Of a stretch of DNA of 13,574 nucleotides, positions 1-7,429 are shown in pieces. The notes beneath the pieces were generated by a model, which saw nothing but the letters and a program-made list of their open reading frames with translations, was not told the origin of the DNA and ran no database searches. The translations under genes and the position numbers were made by a program. Position 1 is the first letter of the stretch; each line of letters starts with the position of its first letter. The stretch is from positions 1 to 13,574 of the forward strand of contig CALVAF010000186.1 of NCBI GenBank assembly GCA_944325475.1, in the 5' to 3' direction. The stretch comes from an uncultured Helicobacter sp. Lineage in GTDB: Bacteria; Campylobacterota; Campylobacteria; Campylobacterales; Helicobacteraceae.

Positions 1-452
1 TTATGGTTAGAAAGGGCGATATTTTAATATCTAAAGTTAGACCATATCGTGGAGCAATAGGAATTGTCAATGTTGAAAAAGACAATCTTATAGCAAGTGG
101 TGCGTTTGTAGTTTTACAAGAAAAAGGTAGTATAAAGAAAGAATTTTTGCAAGTATTATTAAGGACTAGTGTATATAAAGAATGGGTCTTAAGATACAAT
201 GTCGGAACTTCTTATCCTGTAATTAAAGATGAGGATATTTTGAATTTGCCTATACCATTATTTGATTCCACCACTCAAACACAAATCGCTACACATATAC
301 AAAAAAGCTTTGAGTTAAGGGCAGGGGCAAAGAGCTTTTTAGAATCTGCAAAGGCTAAGATAGAATCTGCCCTAAACAATCACTATTGGTGGGAGGGGAT
401 AAATCCATACCCGCATTTGCCTATAAATCCCTATAATCTACCAAATCCCTAG
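1..452 (+). CDS. Type I restriction-modification specificity subunit (HsdS-like), C-terminal part, 5' end outside window
   Basis: This is the last ~149 residues of a target-recognition subunit of a type I (or related) restriction-modification enzyme, which binds the DNA site and docks methylase and nuclease subunits. Seen in the sequence: a KGDILISKVRPYRG segment near the start, typical of the end of an HsdS recognition domain; then a 'TSYPVIKDEDILNLPIPL' motif (residues ~69-86) followed by an 'IATHIQKSFELR..AKSFLESAK' helix (~95-118), the usual distal conserved helix of such domains. The last ~20 residues form an Asn/Pro-rich tail (NPYPHLPINPYNLPNP). The ATG at base 3 is probably an internal Met, because the reading frame begins at the window edge and no ribosome site can be seen. 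No methylase or nuclease gene follows; the downstream DNA is decayed. Whether the gene is intact upstream cannot be judged here. Confidence 0.75.
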   Translation, partial: MVRKGDILISKVRPYRGAIGIVNVEKDNLIASGAFVVLQEKGSIKKEFLQVLLRTSVYKEWVLRYNVGTSYPVIKDEDILNLPIPLFDSTTQTQIATHIQKSFELRAGAKSFLESAKAKIESALNNHYWWEGINPYPHLPINPYNLPNP

Positions 453-1020
453 AAACTACTTGCCACAAATCAAAACCAAGCTAAGAAAATCAAAGAGATA
501 CTTTAGATTCTATGCCTTGTTATAAATCCAATATATTTTGTGATACTATTTCTACCTTGTCATTGCAAAGGAATGCAAACAAAATGAAGTAATCTTAGAG
601 TATTGCCTACTTGATGAGAGATTCATAGGGGTTTTTATGGATAGATTCTAAAAATGGCAATGCAGCAGCAATTAGTAGAAATTCTAAGATTTTTGATGAA
701 AAATGTGGGTTGCAAGAAAAAGCATAAGGGAGTTTATTAGACATAAATGAGCGCAGTGCTATTTCGCCGCTCTCGAATTTTTAGCCAAACGAAGCTTCTT
801 TAGAGAAAGCTGAATTTCAAGGTGCAGGTGTGTGGAATATGGAGCAAAACAACCCCAACCCATTTATGTGTGAGCTAAACAAGGCTTGCCTTATGTCGTG
901 TTAGAGATAGATTCTAATGGCAAGCTTAAGGTGCTATGAGGGGCAAAAATATCATGGCAGAAGGTAATATTAAGGATTACAAGTCAGTATTATTGATTTA
1001 ATATTAAATATTGCACCTAA
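453..1020 (+). pseudogene. Decayed coding remnant of unknown family
   Basis: There is no intact gene here. The best coding-like signal is at 785-1001, read only by changing frame twice. One frame (785-904) gives a stretch containing VWNMEQNNPNPFM; a second (883-939) gives GLPYVVLEIDSNGKLKVL; a third (942-1001) gives GKNIMAEGNIKDYKSVLLI. These pieces follow each other in order on one strand, which suggests one ancestral protein broken by at least two indels and a stop. I do not recognise the family. The part 453-780 shows only short open stretches and nothing I can name. No tRNA, terminator or insertion-sequence end is evident. Confidence 0.35.
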
Positions 1021-1640
1021 GTAAAAATTTGAGATTTATGATTTTAGAGATTGTGAGAGTGAGGAGTTGAAAAGTCAGTTATTGACAATTATTGGAGATC
1101 TTGAAGGTTCTAAAAATGATGAGTTATTATGCTATATGCGACACGGATTTTTAAAGAATAATTTTATCTAATGATGAATTTGGATACCATACTTAAAAGT
1201 GTCAATGCAAAATTGGCAATTAAAATAGCTGATGTTTGTTGATTAGGACAATAATATAAAGATATTATTGAAGATTCTGAAAGAAATGATAGTTCTCCTT
1301 ACCTTTTTTAATAAACAATCAATCTTGATACACAAGATGGCTTCTATTTTGTTAAATTAAAGATTGGGGAATAAATAGCAAATTTATCCTATTGCTAATA
1401 CTTAAAATTAAAGACATAAAGCTAAAGTGCTAGAAGAAGCGAAAATAGACAAATCTTCATATCTTTGATAAAAAAGATTAAAAAATGAAGTGATACCTTT
1501 CCTCTTTGTTGATTTTAAACAATTTTCCATATTGGTAGATTCTGTAGAGGATTTTATCTGTCAAGTAGAAAAATATTTTGACATTATAGCAATATTCTCC
1601 AAGAAAATTTGATAATGCTGTCTTTTATTGTAGCGAAAAG
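1021..1640 (+). pseudogene. Second decayed coding remnant(s), unknown family
   Basis: Several consecutive coding-like pieces lie on the + strand but none is a whole gene. Bases 1025-1171 encode a 48-residue acidic stretch (KFEIYDFRDCESEELKS at its start). Bases 1171-1242 begin with two ATG codons (MMNLDTILKS) and stop at TGA. Around 1336 there is DGFYFVKLKIGE followed by a stop. From 1421 to about 1612 one frame gives a hydrophobic/acidic stretch (PFLFVDFKQF, then VDSVEDFICQVEKYFDI) interrupted only by a TGA TAA pair at about 1466-1471. The order and composition suggest one or two degraded genes. I cannot assign a family; the position behind an HsdS gene would fit a decayed restriction or defence island, but that is inference. 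Confidence 0.35.
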
Positions 1641-1745
1641 TAATTATTAAAAGTATAATAATGTAACTTTTTAATTATTTTATTACAAAATTAAACTAAA
1701 TTTTTATATTTTTAAAAATAATTTTGAAAAAAATATTATTTTTTG

Positions 1746-1754
1746 TGTTACTAT
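1746..1754 (+). promoter_or_regulatory. Extended -10 promoter of the hydroxybutyrate operon
   Basis: TG-T-TACTAT matches an extended -10 element and is preceded by a T-rich run (ATTATTTTTT), the usual form of sigma-70 promoters in Helicobacter and Campylobacter, which lack a conserved -35 box. A start of transcription near 1761 would leave a leader of about 23 bases carrying AAGGA at 1772-1776. TATTAT at 1760-1765 is a second candidate but would put the start at the ribosome site. Confidence 0.45.
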
Positions 1755-1783
1755 TCGTATATTATAGATATAAGGAAATAGAC

Positions 1784-2562
1784 ATGAGTTTAGAAACTAA
1801 AGTAGCCCTTGTGACTGGAGGTGGAAGCGGTATTGGTCGGGCGTGTGCGATTCGTTTGGCAGAAGATGGCGCTAAGGTTGTTGTGAGTGATATTAATCTT
1901 GAAGCTGCTACTATGGTAACAAGGGAAATACAAGAAAAGGGGGGAGTGGCTATTGGTGTGGCTATGGATGTAACTTCTGAAAGTTCAGTATTATCTGCTT
2001 TTGATACAGTTCAAAAGCAGTGGGGTCGTGTGGATATTTTACTTTCTAATGCAGGGATTCAGGTTGTGTATCCTTTCGAAGAGTTTCCTTTTGAGGAATG
2101 GCAAAAAATGTTACGAATTCACGCAGATGGTGCTTTTCTTAGTGCGCGTTCGGCTTATGGAATTATGAAAGAAAAAGGTGGTGGGCAAATTTCTTTATGG
2201 GGAGTGCCCATAGTCATCTTGCCTCACCATATAAAGCCCCCTATTGCTTTGCAAAACATGGAATCTTAGGCTTTGCAAGAGTGTTAGCAAAAGAAGGGGC
2301 GGCGTATAATATTCATACTTATGTTGTGTGTCCGGGATTTGTGAAGACGCCTTTGGTTGAAAAGCAGATTTCAGAGCAGGCAAAAATCAAAGGCATTAGC
2401 CAAGAGGCTGTTATTAAGGATATTTTGCTTAAAGATACGATTGATGGTGAATTTACGACTATGGAAGAAGTGGCTAATCTTGTGAGTTTTTTTGCCCATG
2501 ACAGCTCGGGAGTTATGAGTGGTCAGAGTCTTTTGGTAAGCCATGGTTGGGGGATGCTATGA
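1784..2562 (+). pseudogene. bdhA: D-3-hydroxybutyrate dehydrogenase (SDR family), frameshifted
   Basis: Family role: NAD+-dependent oxidation of D-3-hydroxybutyrate to acetoacetate in the cytoplasm. The ATG at 1784 has AAGGA 7 bases upstream; an earlier in-frame codon at 1724 only adds a hydrophobic leader over the promoter and is rejected. The first frame gives a Rossmann fold with TGGGSGIG (residues ~11-18) and the NAG motif (~90). The second frame, from about 2170-2197 to the TGA at 2560-2562, supplies MGSAHSHLASP, the catalytic Ser (~141), the Y-x3-K pair (Tyr154, Lys158 after repair), PGFVKTPLVEKQI and the C-terminal SHGWGM that marks 3-hydroxybutyrate dehydrogenases. Restoring one base gives 259 residues, normal for the family. 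The simplest repair is one T in the run at 2194-2196 (reading Q-I-S-F-M-G-S). As it stands, the first frame ends at the TAG at 2267-2269 and lacks the catalytic residues. No slippery heptamer is visible at the junction. Confidence 0.9.
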
Positions 2563-3854
2563 CTGGGATTATCATTGGGCTTTTTTTACTTATGCTTTTA
2601 ACATATTTTGGTATGAGCATTATTTGGGTGGCACCGCTTGCTTCTCTTGTGGTTGCTCTTTTTGGAGGGCTTGAGCTTTTGCCTAGCTATACTCAAAGCT
2701 ATATGGGTGGTTTTGCAAAATATGTGTTAGATTGGTTTCCCGTATTTGCGCTTGGGGCAATATTTGGGAAACTTATGGAGGTAAGTGGGGCAGCAAAATC
2801 TTTGGCTGTGTGGATGAGTAATTTAATTGGGCATAAACGCGCGATATTGGCTGTGGTAGTGGTTGGGGCGTTTTTGACTTATGGTGGAATCTCGCTGTTT
2901 GTTGTGGTTTTTGTTTTATATCCTATGGGGATGGCTTTGTTTCGTGAGGCGAACATTACAAGGCGGTTGCTTCCTGGAGCGATTTCTTTGGGGGCTTTTA
3001 CATTTACTATGACCGCAATTCCGGGGACACCACAGATTCAAAATCTCATTCCTATGAAATATTTTGGAACGACACAAATGGCGGCTCCGACACTTGGGAT
3101 TGTTGCTTCACTCATTATGTTTGTGTGTGGTATGCTGTATCTTTCTTATAGGGCAAGGGTGTATGCTGCTGCTGGAGTGGGATTTGTGGAACCAGAGCAA
3201 GAGACAGAAAACCTCTTTTCTTTAAAGTTACCCGCTTGGTATCTAAGCTTTATCCCACCAACGGTAATTGTGCTGTTGTTTAATATTTTTGAGCTTGATA
3301 TTGTTATTGCTTTGAGTGTGGGGGTATTGTGTGCGCTTTTGTTGTTTGCTAAAAGTCTTTTACCTATAAATAATATGATTAAGGTTTTAAACTCAGGAGC
3401 AAATAGTTCGTTGATTGCTATTATTAATACAAGTGCGGCGGTAGGCTTTGGAAGTGTGGTGAGAGATGTTCCGGCATTTAAGGGATTGGCAGATTCTTTG
3501 GTTTCTTTGTGGGGGAGTTCCCCTTTGATTAGCGAAGGCGTGAGTGTGACTCTTTTAGCTGGGGCAACGGGAAGTGCTAGTGGTGGGCTTGGTATTGCTT
3601 TAGAAGCTTTGGGGGCAAAATATCTTGAGATTGCTACTTCTCTAGGAATATCGCCAGAAGTTTTGCATCGCGTAGCGGCTGTGGCTTGTGGTGGTCTTGA
3701 TACTTTACCACATAATGGAGCGGTATTGACATTATTGGCTGTGTGCGCTATGAGCCATAAAGAAAGTTATATGGATATTTTTGTGTGTTGCACGGTTTTG
3801 CCTCTTTTGGCTTTAGCGGCGATTATTGTGCTTGGAAGTATGGGCGTTGTATAA
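2559..3854 (+). CDS. GntP-family permease, probable D-3-hydroxybutyrate transporter
   Basis: An inner-membrane permease of 431 residues with about a dozen hydrophobic segments. GntP-family signatures are clear: AIPGTPQIQNLIP (~153-165), NTSAAVGFGSVV (~290-301), ATGSASGG (~336-343) and GGLDTLPHNGA (~378-388). The family includes gluconate permeases and the hydroxybutyrate permeases found next to 3-hydroxybutyrate dehydrogenase genes, and the neighbours here favour the second substrate. I chose the ATG at 2559 because it overlaps the dehydrogenase stop as ATGA and has a G-rich stretch just upstream; a TTG at 2547 would add only four residues. The overlap implies translational coupling, which the frameshift in the upstream gene would weaken. 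The thiolase gene follows after 10 bases, with its ribosome site overlapping this stop codon. The gene itself is intact. Substrate is inferred from context. Confidence 0.85.
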   Translation: MTGIIIGLFLLMLLTYFGMSIIWVAPLASLVVALFGGLELLPSYTQSYMGGFAKYVLDWFPVFALGAIFGKLMEVSGAAKSLAVWMSNLIGHKRAILAVVVVGAFLTYGGISLFVVVFVLYPMGMALFREANITRRLLPGAISLGAFTFTMTAIPGTPQIQNLIPMKYFGTTQMAAPTLGIVASLIMFVCGMLYLSYRARVYAAAGVGFVEPEQETENLFSLKLPAWYLSFIPPTVIVLLFNIFELDIVIALSVGVLCALLLFAKSLLPINNMIKVLNSGANSSLIAIINTSAAVGFGSVVRDVPAFKGLADSLVSLWGSSPLISEGVSVTLLAGATGSASGGLGIALEALGAKYLEIATSLGISPEVLHRVAAVACGGLDTLPHNGAVLTLLAVCAMSHKESYMDIFVCCTVLPLLALAAIIVLGSMGVV

Positions 3855-3864
3855 GGAGAATGGT

Positions 3865-5040
3865 ATGAAAGAAGTTGTGATTGTTGGAGCAAAAAGAAGT
3901 GCTATAGGATCTTTTGGCGGGAGTCTTAAAGACATACATCCTAGCGATTTAGGGGCTTTGGTTTTGCAAGGTGCTTTAAGGGAATCTGGAGTGTCAGCCC
4001 AAGAAATTGATGAAGTCATTGCTGGGAATGTGCTGGGTGCTGGGTTGGGACAGAATCTTGCACGTCAAATTGCTATTAAGGCTGGAGCAAAGGAAAGTAG
4101 TAGTGCTTTTTGTGTTAATCATGTGTGTGGCAGTGGAATGAAAGCTTTGCAGCTTGCTTTTTACAGCATTGCCTTGGGAAATTCTCGCGTGGTTGGAGTT
4201 GGAGGGGTGGAGGTAATGAGTGCTGCTCCTTATATATTGGATAATCCCCGTTTTGGGTATAAAATGGGAGATAAGAAAATTTGTGATACCTTAATACATG
4301 ATGGATTGTGGTGTGCTTTAGAGGGGTATCATATGAGTATAACGGCTGAAAATTTAGCCCAACAATATAATATTAGTAGAGAATAGCAAGATAGATATGC
4401 CCTTGGGTCACACCATAAGGCTTCTAAAGCACAAAGAGAGGGAAAGTTTGATTCACAAATCGTTCCTATAGAGGTGCAGCGAGGCAAAAAGAGCGAGATT
4501 TTTAGGAGTGATGAGCATGTGCGTCAGGATTGCAGTTTAGAAGCTTTACAAAAACTTAAACCTGCTTTTAAGGAAAATGGGACTGTTACGGCGGGTAATG
4601 CAAGTGGGATTAACGATGGAGCAGCAATGTTGGTGTGTATGAGTAGGGAGGAAGCAGAAGTGCGTGGGTTGAGGATTCTTGCTTGTATTAAGGGTTTTGG
4701 TGTGGCTGGAGTGAGTCCAAGTGTGATGGGGATTGGACCTGTGGAAGCAGTGAGAAAGGCTTTGGCAGCGGCTGGGGAACGTTTGGAAGATATGCAACGC
4801 ATAGAGGCAAATGAGGCTTTTAGCGCCCAGAGCCTCGCTGTTTCAAAGGCTTTGGGTTTTGATATGAGTCGCGTGAATGTTAATGGTGGAGCTGTAGCGC
4901 TTGGACATCCTATTGGGGCAAGTGGTGCGAGAATCGTGGTTACCTTGGTGCATGAGCTATTGCAAGAGGGGCTTAAAAAAGGCTTGGCAACTCTTTGTAT
5001 TGGTGGTGGGCAGGGTATTGCTGTGGTGATAGAGGCATAA
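3865..5040 (+). pseudogene. atoB: Acetyl-CoA C-acetyltransferase (thiolase), interrupted by in-frame TAG
   Basis: Family role: thiolysis of acetoacetyl-CoA with CoA to two acetyl-CoA (or the reverse). ATG at 3865 follows AAGGAG at 3854-3859 (spacing about 5). Reading through the TAG at 4384-4386 (codon 174) gives 391 positions in one frame, the usual thiolase length. Catalytic residues are present: Cys88 in VCGSGMKA, His348 in GHPIGASGAR and Cys378 in CIGGGQG; NEAF and GNASGINDGAA are also there. The stop falls in the stretch normally read S-R-E-E-Q-D, so GAG or CAG to TAG is the likely change. Just before it, GLWCALEGYHM has Cys150 where thiolases usually have Asp (GL.DA), a second sign of relaxed selection. 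The N-terminal fragment of 173 residues would lack His348 and Cys378. The part after the stop is open but without a good start. Probably inactive, unless the TAG is a sequencing error. Confidence 0.9.
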
Positions 5041-5049
5041 GGAGGAGAC

Positions 5050-5700
5050 ATGAAAGTTATTAATGCAGAACAAGCAGCTGCCTTTATTGGTGATGGTTGT
5101 GTGCTGATGAGTGGAGGATTTATGGGGTGTGGGAGTGCCCACAAGGTTATTGATGCCCTTGTGGAAAAGAATGTGAAAGATTTGCATCTTATTTCTACTG
5201 ATACGGCTACAGAGACTTATGGTATTGGGAAGCTTATTATGAATAGGCAAGTTAAAAAGCTTTTTGCTTCACATATTGGGACAAATAAAGAAACGGGTCG
5301 GCAAATGAGCGCAGGAGAGCTTGATGTTACATTGATTCCTCAAGGTACCTTGGCAGAGCGGATTCGTGCTGGTGGATATGGACTTGGTGGGATACTCACT
5401 CCAACGGGACTTGGGACTATGGTTGCTGAATGTAAGCGTGTGATTGAGGTTGATGGTGTAGAATATTTATTGGAGTTGCCTTTGAGGGCAGAGGTGGCAA
5501 TTTTGTATGCAACCTATGCTGATAGGGTGGGTAATTGCGTTTTTGATGGGACTACAAGAAACTTTAACACACTTATGGCTATGGCAGCTGATAGGGTGAT
5601 TATAGAAGTTGAAGAGATAAAGAATGATATATTTGGACCAAATGACATTGTGATTCCTTCTATCTTAGTGGATTATATTGTAGTAAGTAAGGAGGGATAA
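5050..5700 (+). CDS. atoD: Acetoacetate CoA-transferase, alpha subunit (AtoD type)
   Basis: Alpha subunit (216 residues) of a family I CoA-transferase that moves CoA from acetyl-CoA (or another acyl-CoA) to acetoacetate, forming acetoacetyl-CoA. Glycine-rich GGFMGCG (22-28), the SHIGTN motif (74-79), PQGTLAERIRAGG (97-109) and LTPTGLGTM (~116-124) are all present. SHIGTN and the overall length resemble Escherichia coli AtoD more than Helicobacter pylori ScoA, which as I recall it reads SYVGEN here. The ATG at 5050 follows GGAGGA with good spacing, 9 bases after the thiolase stop; the beta subunit follows after 2 bases. The gene is intact although two genes upstream in the operon are broken. 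True acyl donor and substrate range (acetoacetate or butyrate-like acids) cannot be read from sequence. Confidence 0.9.
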   Translation: MKVINAEQAAAFIGDGCVLMSGGFMGCGSAHKVIDALVEKNVKDLHLISTDTATETYGIGKLIMNRQVKKLFASHIGTNKETGRQMSAGELDVTLIPQGTLAERIRAGGYGLGGILTPTGLGTMVAECKRVIEVDGVEYLLELPLRAEVAILYATYADRVGNCVFDGTTRNFNTLMAMAADRVIIEVEEIKNDIFGPNDIVIPSILVDYIVVSKEG

Positions 5701-5702
5701 TC

Positions 5703-6362
5703 ATGGAAAAAGAAAAAATAATAGAAATTATTGCTAGGAGAATCGCTGAGGAGCTAAAAGATGGTTATTTGGTGAATCTTGGGATTGGTATGCCAACAGC
5801 AGTAAGTAACTATATCCCACCGGGCGTTCATATTGTGTTGCAGTCTGAAAATGGTATGATTGGTATGGGTGAGCGACCAAGTGAAGCAAATATGCGTCTT
5901 GTGGATGCTGGAGGTGTGCCAAGTAGTATTAATGAGGGAGGAATGTTTTTTGATTCTGCCTTTAGTTTTGGGCTTATTCGTGGAGGGCATGTTGATGTTA
6001 CTGTGCTTGGAGCCTTGCAGGTTGATGCAAAAGGGAATTTGGCAAATTGGATTATCCCCGGTAAGCTTGTTCCTGGTATGGGAGGAGCTATGGATTTGGT
6101 TGTGGGGAGTAAAGAAGTGATTGTGGCAATGGAACATACAGCAAAGGGGGCAAAAAAAATTCTTAAAGAATGCACCTTGCCATTAACAGCAAGAGGTGAG
6201 GTGAATACGATTGTAACTGAAAAGGGATTAATGTGTGTTGGAGCTGAAGGCATTGTGCTTTGCGAGGTTTTTAGCACTTCAAGCATTGAAGATATAATGC
6301 AGCACACAGAGGCTGAACTTATTATTCCAAAAGATATACGTTTTGTGAATGTAGAAGCTTAG
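5703..6362 (+). CDS. atoA: Acetoacetate CoA-transferase, beta subunit (AtoA type)
   Basis: Beta subunit (219 residues), carrying the catalytic glutamate of the family I CoA-transferase. The active-site motif SENGMIG lies at 48-54, making Glu49 the residue that forms the acyl-glutamyl and glutamyl-CoA intermediates. VNLGIGMPT (~24-32), the GALQVDAKGNLANW stretch and PGKLVPGMGGAMDL are typical of AtoA/ScoB. The ATG at 5703 uses a ribosome site (AAGGAGGG, 5689-5696) inside the 3' end of the alpha-subunit gene, so the subunits are probably made in a fixed ratio. It is the last gene of the operon; its TAG stop lies in the loop of a small hairpin. No lesion is visible, so an intact heterotetramer could still be formed if the transcript is made. 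Confidence 0.92.
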   Translation: MEKEKIIEIIARRIAEELKDGYLVNLGIGMPTAVSNYIPPGVHIVLQSENGMIGMGERPSEANMRLVDAGGVPSSINEGGMFFDSAFSFGLIRGGHVDVTVLGALQVDAKGNLANWIIPGKLVPGMGGAMDLVVGSKEVIVAMEHTAKGAKKILKECTLPLTARGEVNTIVTEKGLMCVGAEGIVLCEVFSTSSIEDIMQHTEAELIIPKDIRFVNVEA

Positions 6363-6368
6363 GCTTCT
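6353..6368 (+). terminator. Possible weak terminator hairpin at operon end
   Basis: AGAAGC (6353-6358) and GCTTCT (6363-6368) form a perfect 6-bp stem with the loop TTAG, which contains the atoA stop codon. The following bases (TGGTTTAAAT) have only a poor T-run, so termination would be weak. It is the only inverted repeat I see between atoA and the decayed DNA beyond it. Confidence 0.35.
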
Positions 6369-6395
6369 TGGTTTAAATGGGCTTAAGGATTGATA

Positions 6396-6629
6396 TTGGC
6401 GTTTAATTTTGCTTATGCCGCATACAGCTTGTATGGATATTTGGATTTTATGAGAACCATTAGATATCATATATTTTTAAGAAGCCAAAATGGTTTGTTT
6501 GATGAGGAGTTTATGAAAGAAGATTTTAGGATAGAGGGGTGGAAGTTTTTGTATGAAGAAATTTATAATAAATTACAAAAATACATGCAAGGCAAAACAA
6601 ATTTTATTCTAAAAGTTTATTGCAAGTAA
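6396..6629 (+). CDS. Short hypothetical ORF or gene remnant
   Basis: This ORF of about 77 residues has no ATG at its 5' end. A TTG at 6396 has AAGGA at 6385-6389 at a workable distance, which is the best start available. The product is rich in aromatic and charged residues (AAYSLYGYLDF near the start, then FMKEDFRIEGWKFLYEEIY). There is no signal peptide, no clear membrane segment and no motif I recognise. It lies directly behind the operon hairpin and is followed by plainly decayed DNA, so it is more likely the tail of a broken gene than a functional small protein. Confidence 0.25.
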   Translation: MAFNFAYAAYSLYGYLDFMRTIRYHIFLRSQNGLFDEEFMKEDFRIEGWKFLYEEIYNKLQKYMQGKTNFILKVYCK

Positions 6630-7429
6630 TGGCTAGCAGAGAAGATGATTCTAAATTTTGATTGCACAGCTCTTGTTTTGCTTGTCAGTGCAGTGATCAA
6701 GGCTCTATTACCACACACAGCGACTAATTGTAAGAGAATTTGAGCAACTAAAAAAAATCAAAGAGCAAGGCTATATAAAGAGTGCAAGTTAGAATCTCAC
6801 AAACTCAAAGCATATCTTGCAAAGATAAAAGGCAAAAATACACTCCAAAGAAGTCAAGGTGGATTCCAAAAAAGGAATCTTTATGGAAACTTTTAATGAG
6901 CCAATAGATTCATAAAATGATAATCAAGGCTTAATTTTTAAAGAAGTGTGTTGGGACACAAAAAATCACAATGATGTGGAGCAAGAATGGCAAATAAAAA
7001 TCTTAAAGAATTTCGTAATGCCATACACCAAGATTTGCAAATCAAGCCAAAGGGTAGCTTTTCTATTAATAAAAATGCTAAAGAAAGTGCGATTTAGAGG
7101 AATATTCCACTGATAAATCCTGCGATTGCATTATCTTTAGAATAGAGAAAATTCCTTAAAGCTTTATTTTTATGAGTTAAAATAAAGATATGATAAGGGA
7201 TGTTGTAAAGAAAATTGCGAACAAATACAAGCCTTAAGATTCTTTAGAGATTATGCAGAAAAAGGATTTTTGTAAAAGAAAACATGCCACCATGGTTTAA
7301 GCTTTTGAAATATGAAAATAATATAGTAAGAATTTCAGAATCAGAAATAAAGGATTTGTGACATTAAAAGTTGATAATCTACATTTTTGAGATGATATTA
7401 TGCAAAACCGCCTTTTTATTTATGTTTTC
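6630..7429 (+). other. Decayed intergenic stretch with short coding-like fragments
   Basis: No intact gene. Fragments on the + strand read as protein for 20-60 codons and then stop or change frame. One lies around 6858-6915 (VDSKKGIFMETFNEPIDS) and continues in the same frame after a stop to about 7100 (KEVCWDTKNHNDVEQEWQ). An alternative frame around 7011-7097 contains KPKGSFSINKNAKES. Another at about 7276-7362 contains MPPWFKLLKYENN, then a TGA. I recognise none of these. It is the convergence point of the + and - strand gene blocks, but I see no strong bidirectional terminator. Confidence 0.4.

Noticed and set aside
1724..1783. N-terminal extension of the dehydrogenase with a hydrophobic stretch that could look like a signal peptide
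   Set aside because: It overlaps the promoter element, has no ribosome site, and 3-hydroxybutyrate dehydrogenases are cytoplasmic; the ATG at 1784 has a good site.
1937..1943. Run of six G's in bdhA as a phase-variation tract
   Set aside because: Too short to be a strong slippage site, and the frameshift lies about 230 bases further on.
4524..5144. Long opposite-strand reading frame over the thiolase
   Set aside because: It is a shadow of the G-rich coding strand; composition is rich in Pro, Ser and Thr with no motifs, while the + strand encodes a clear thiolase.
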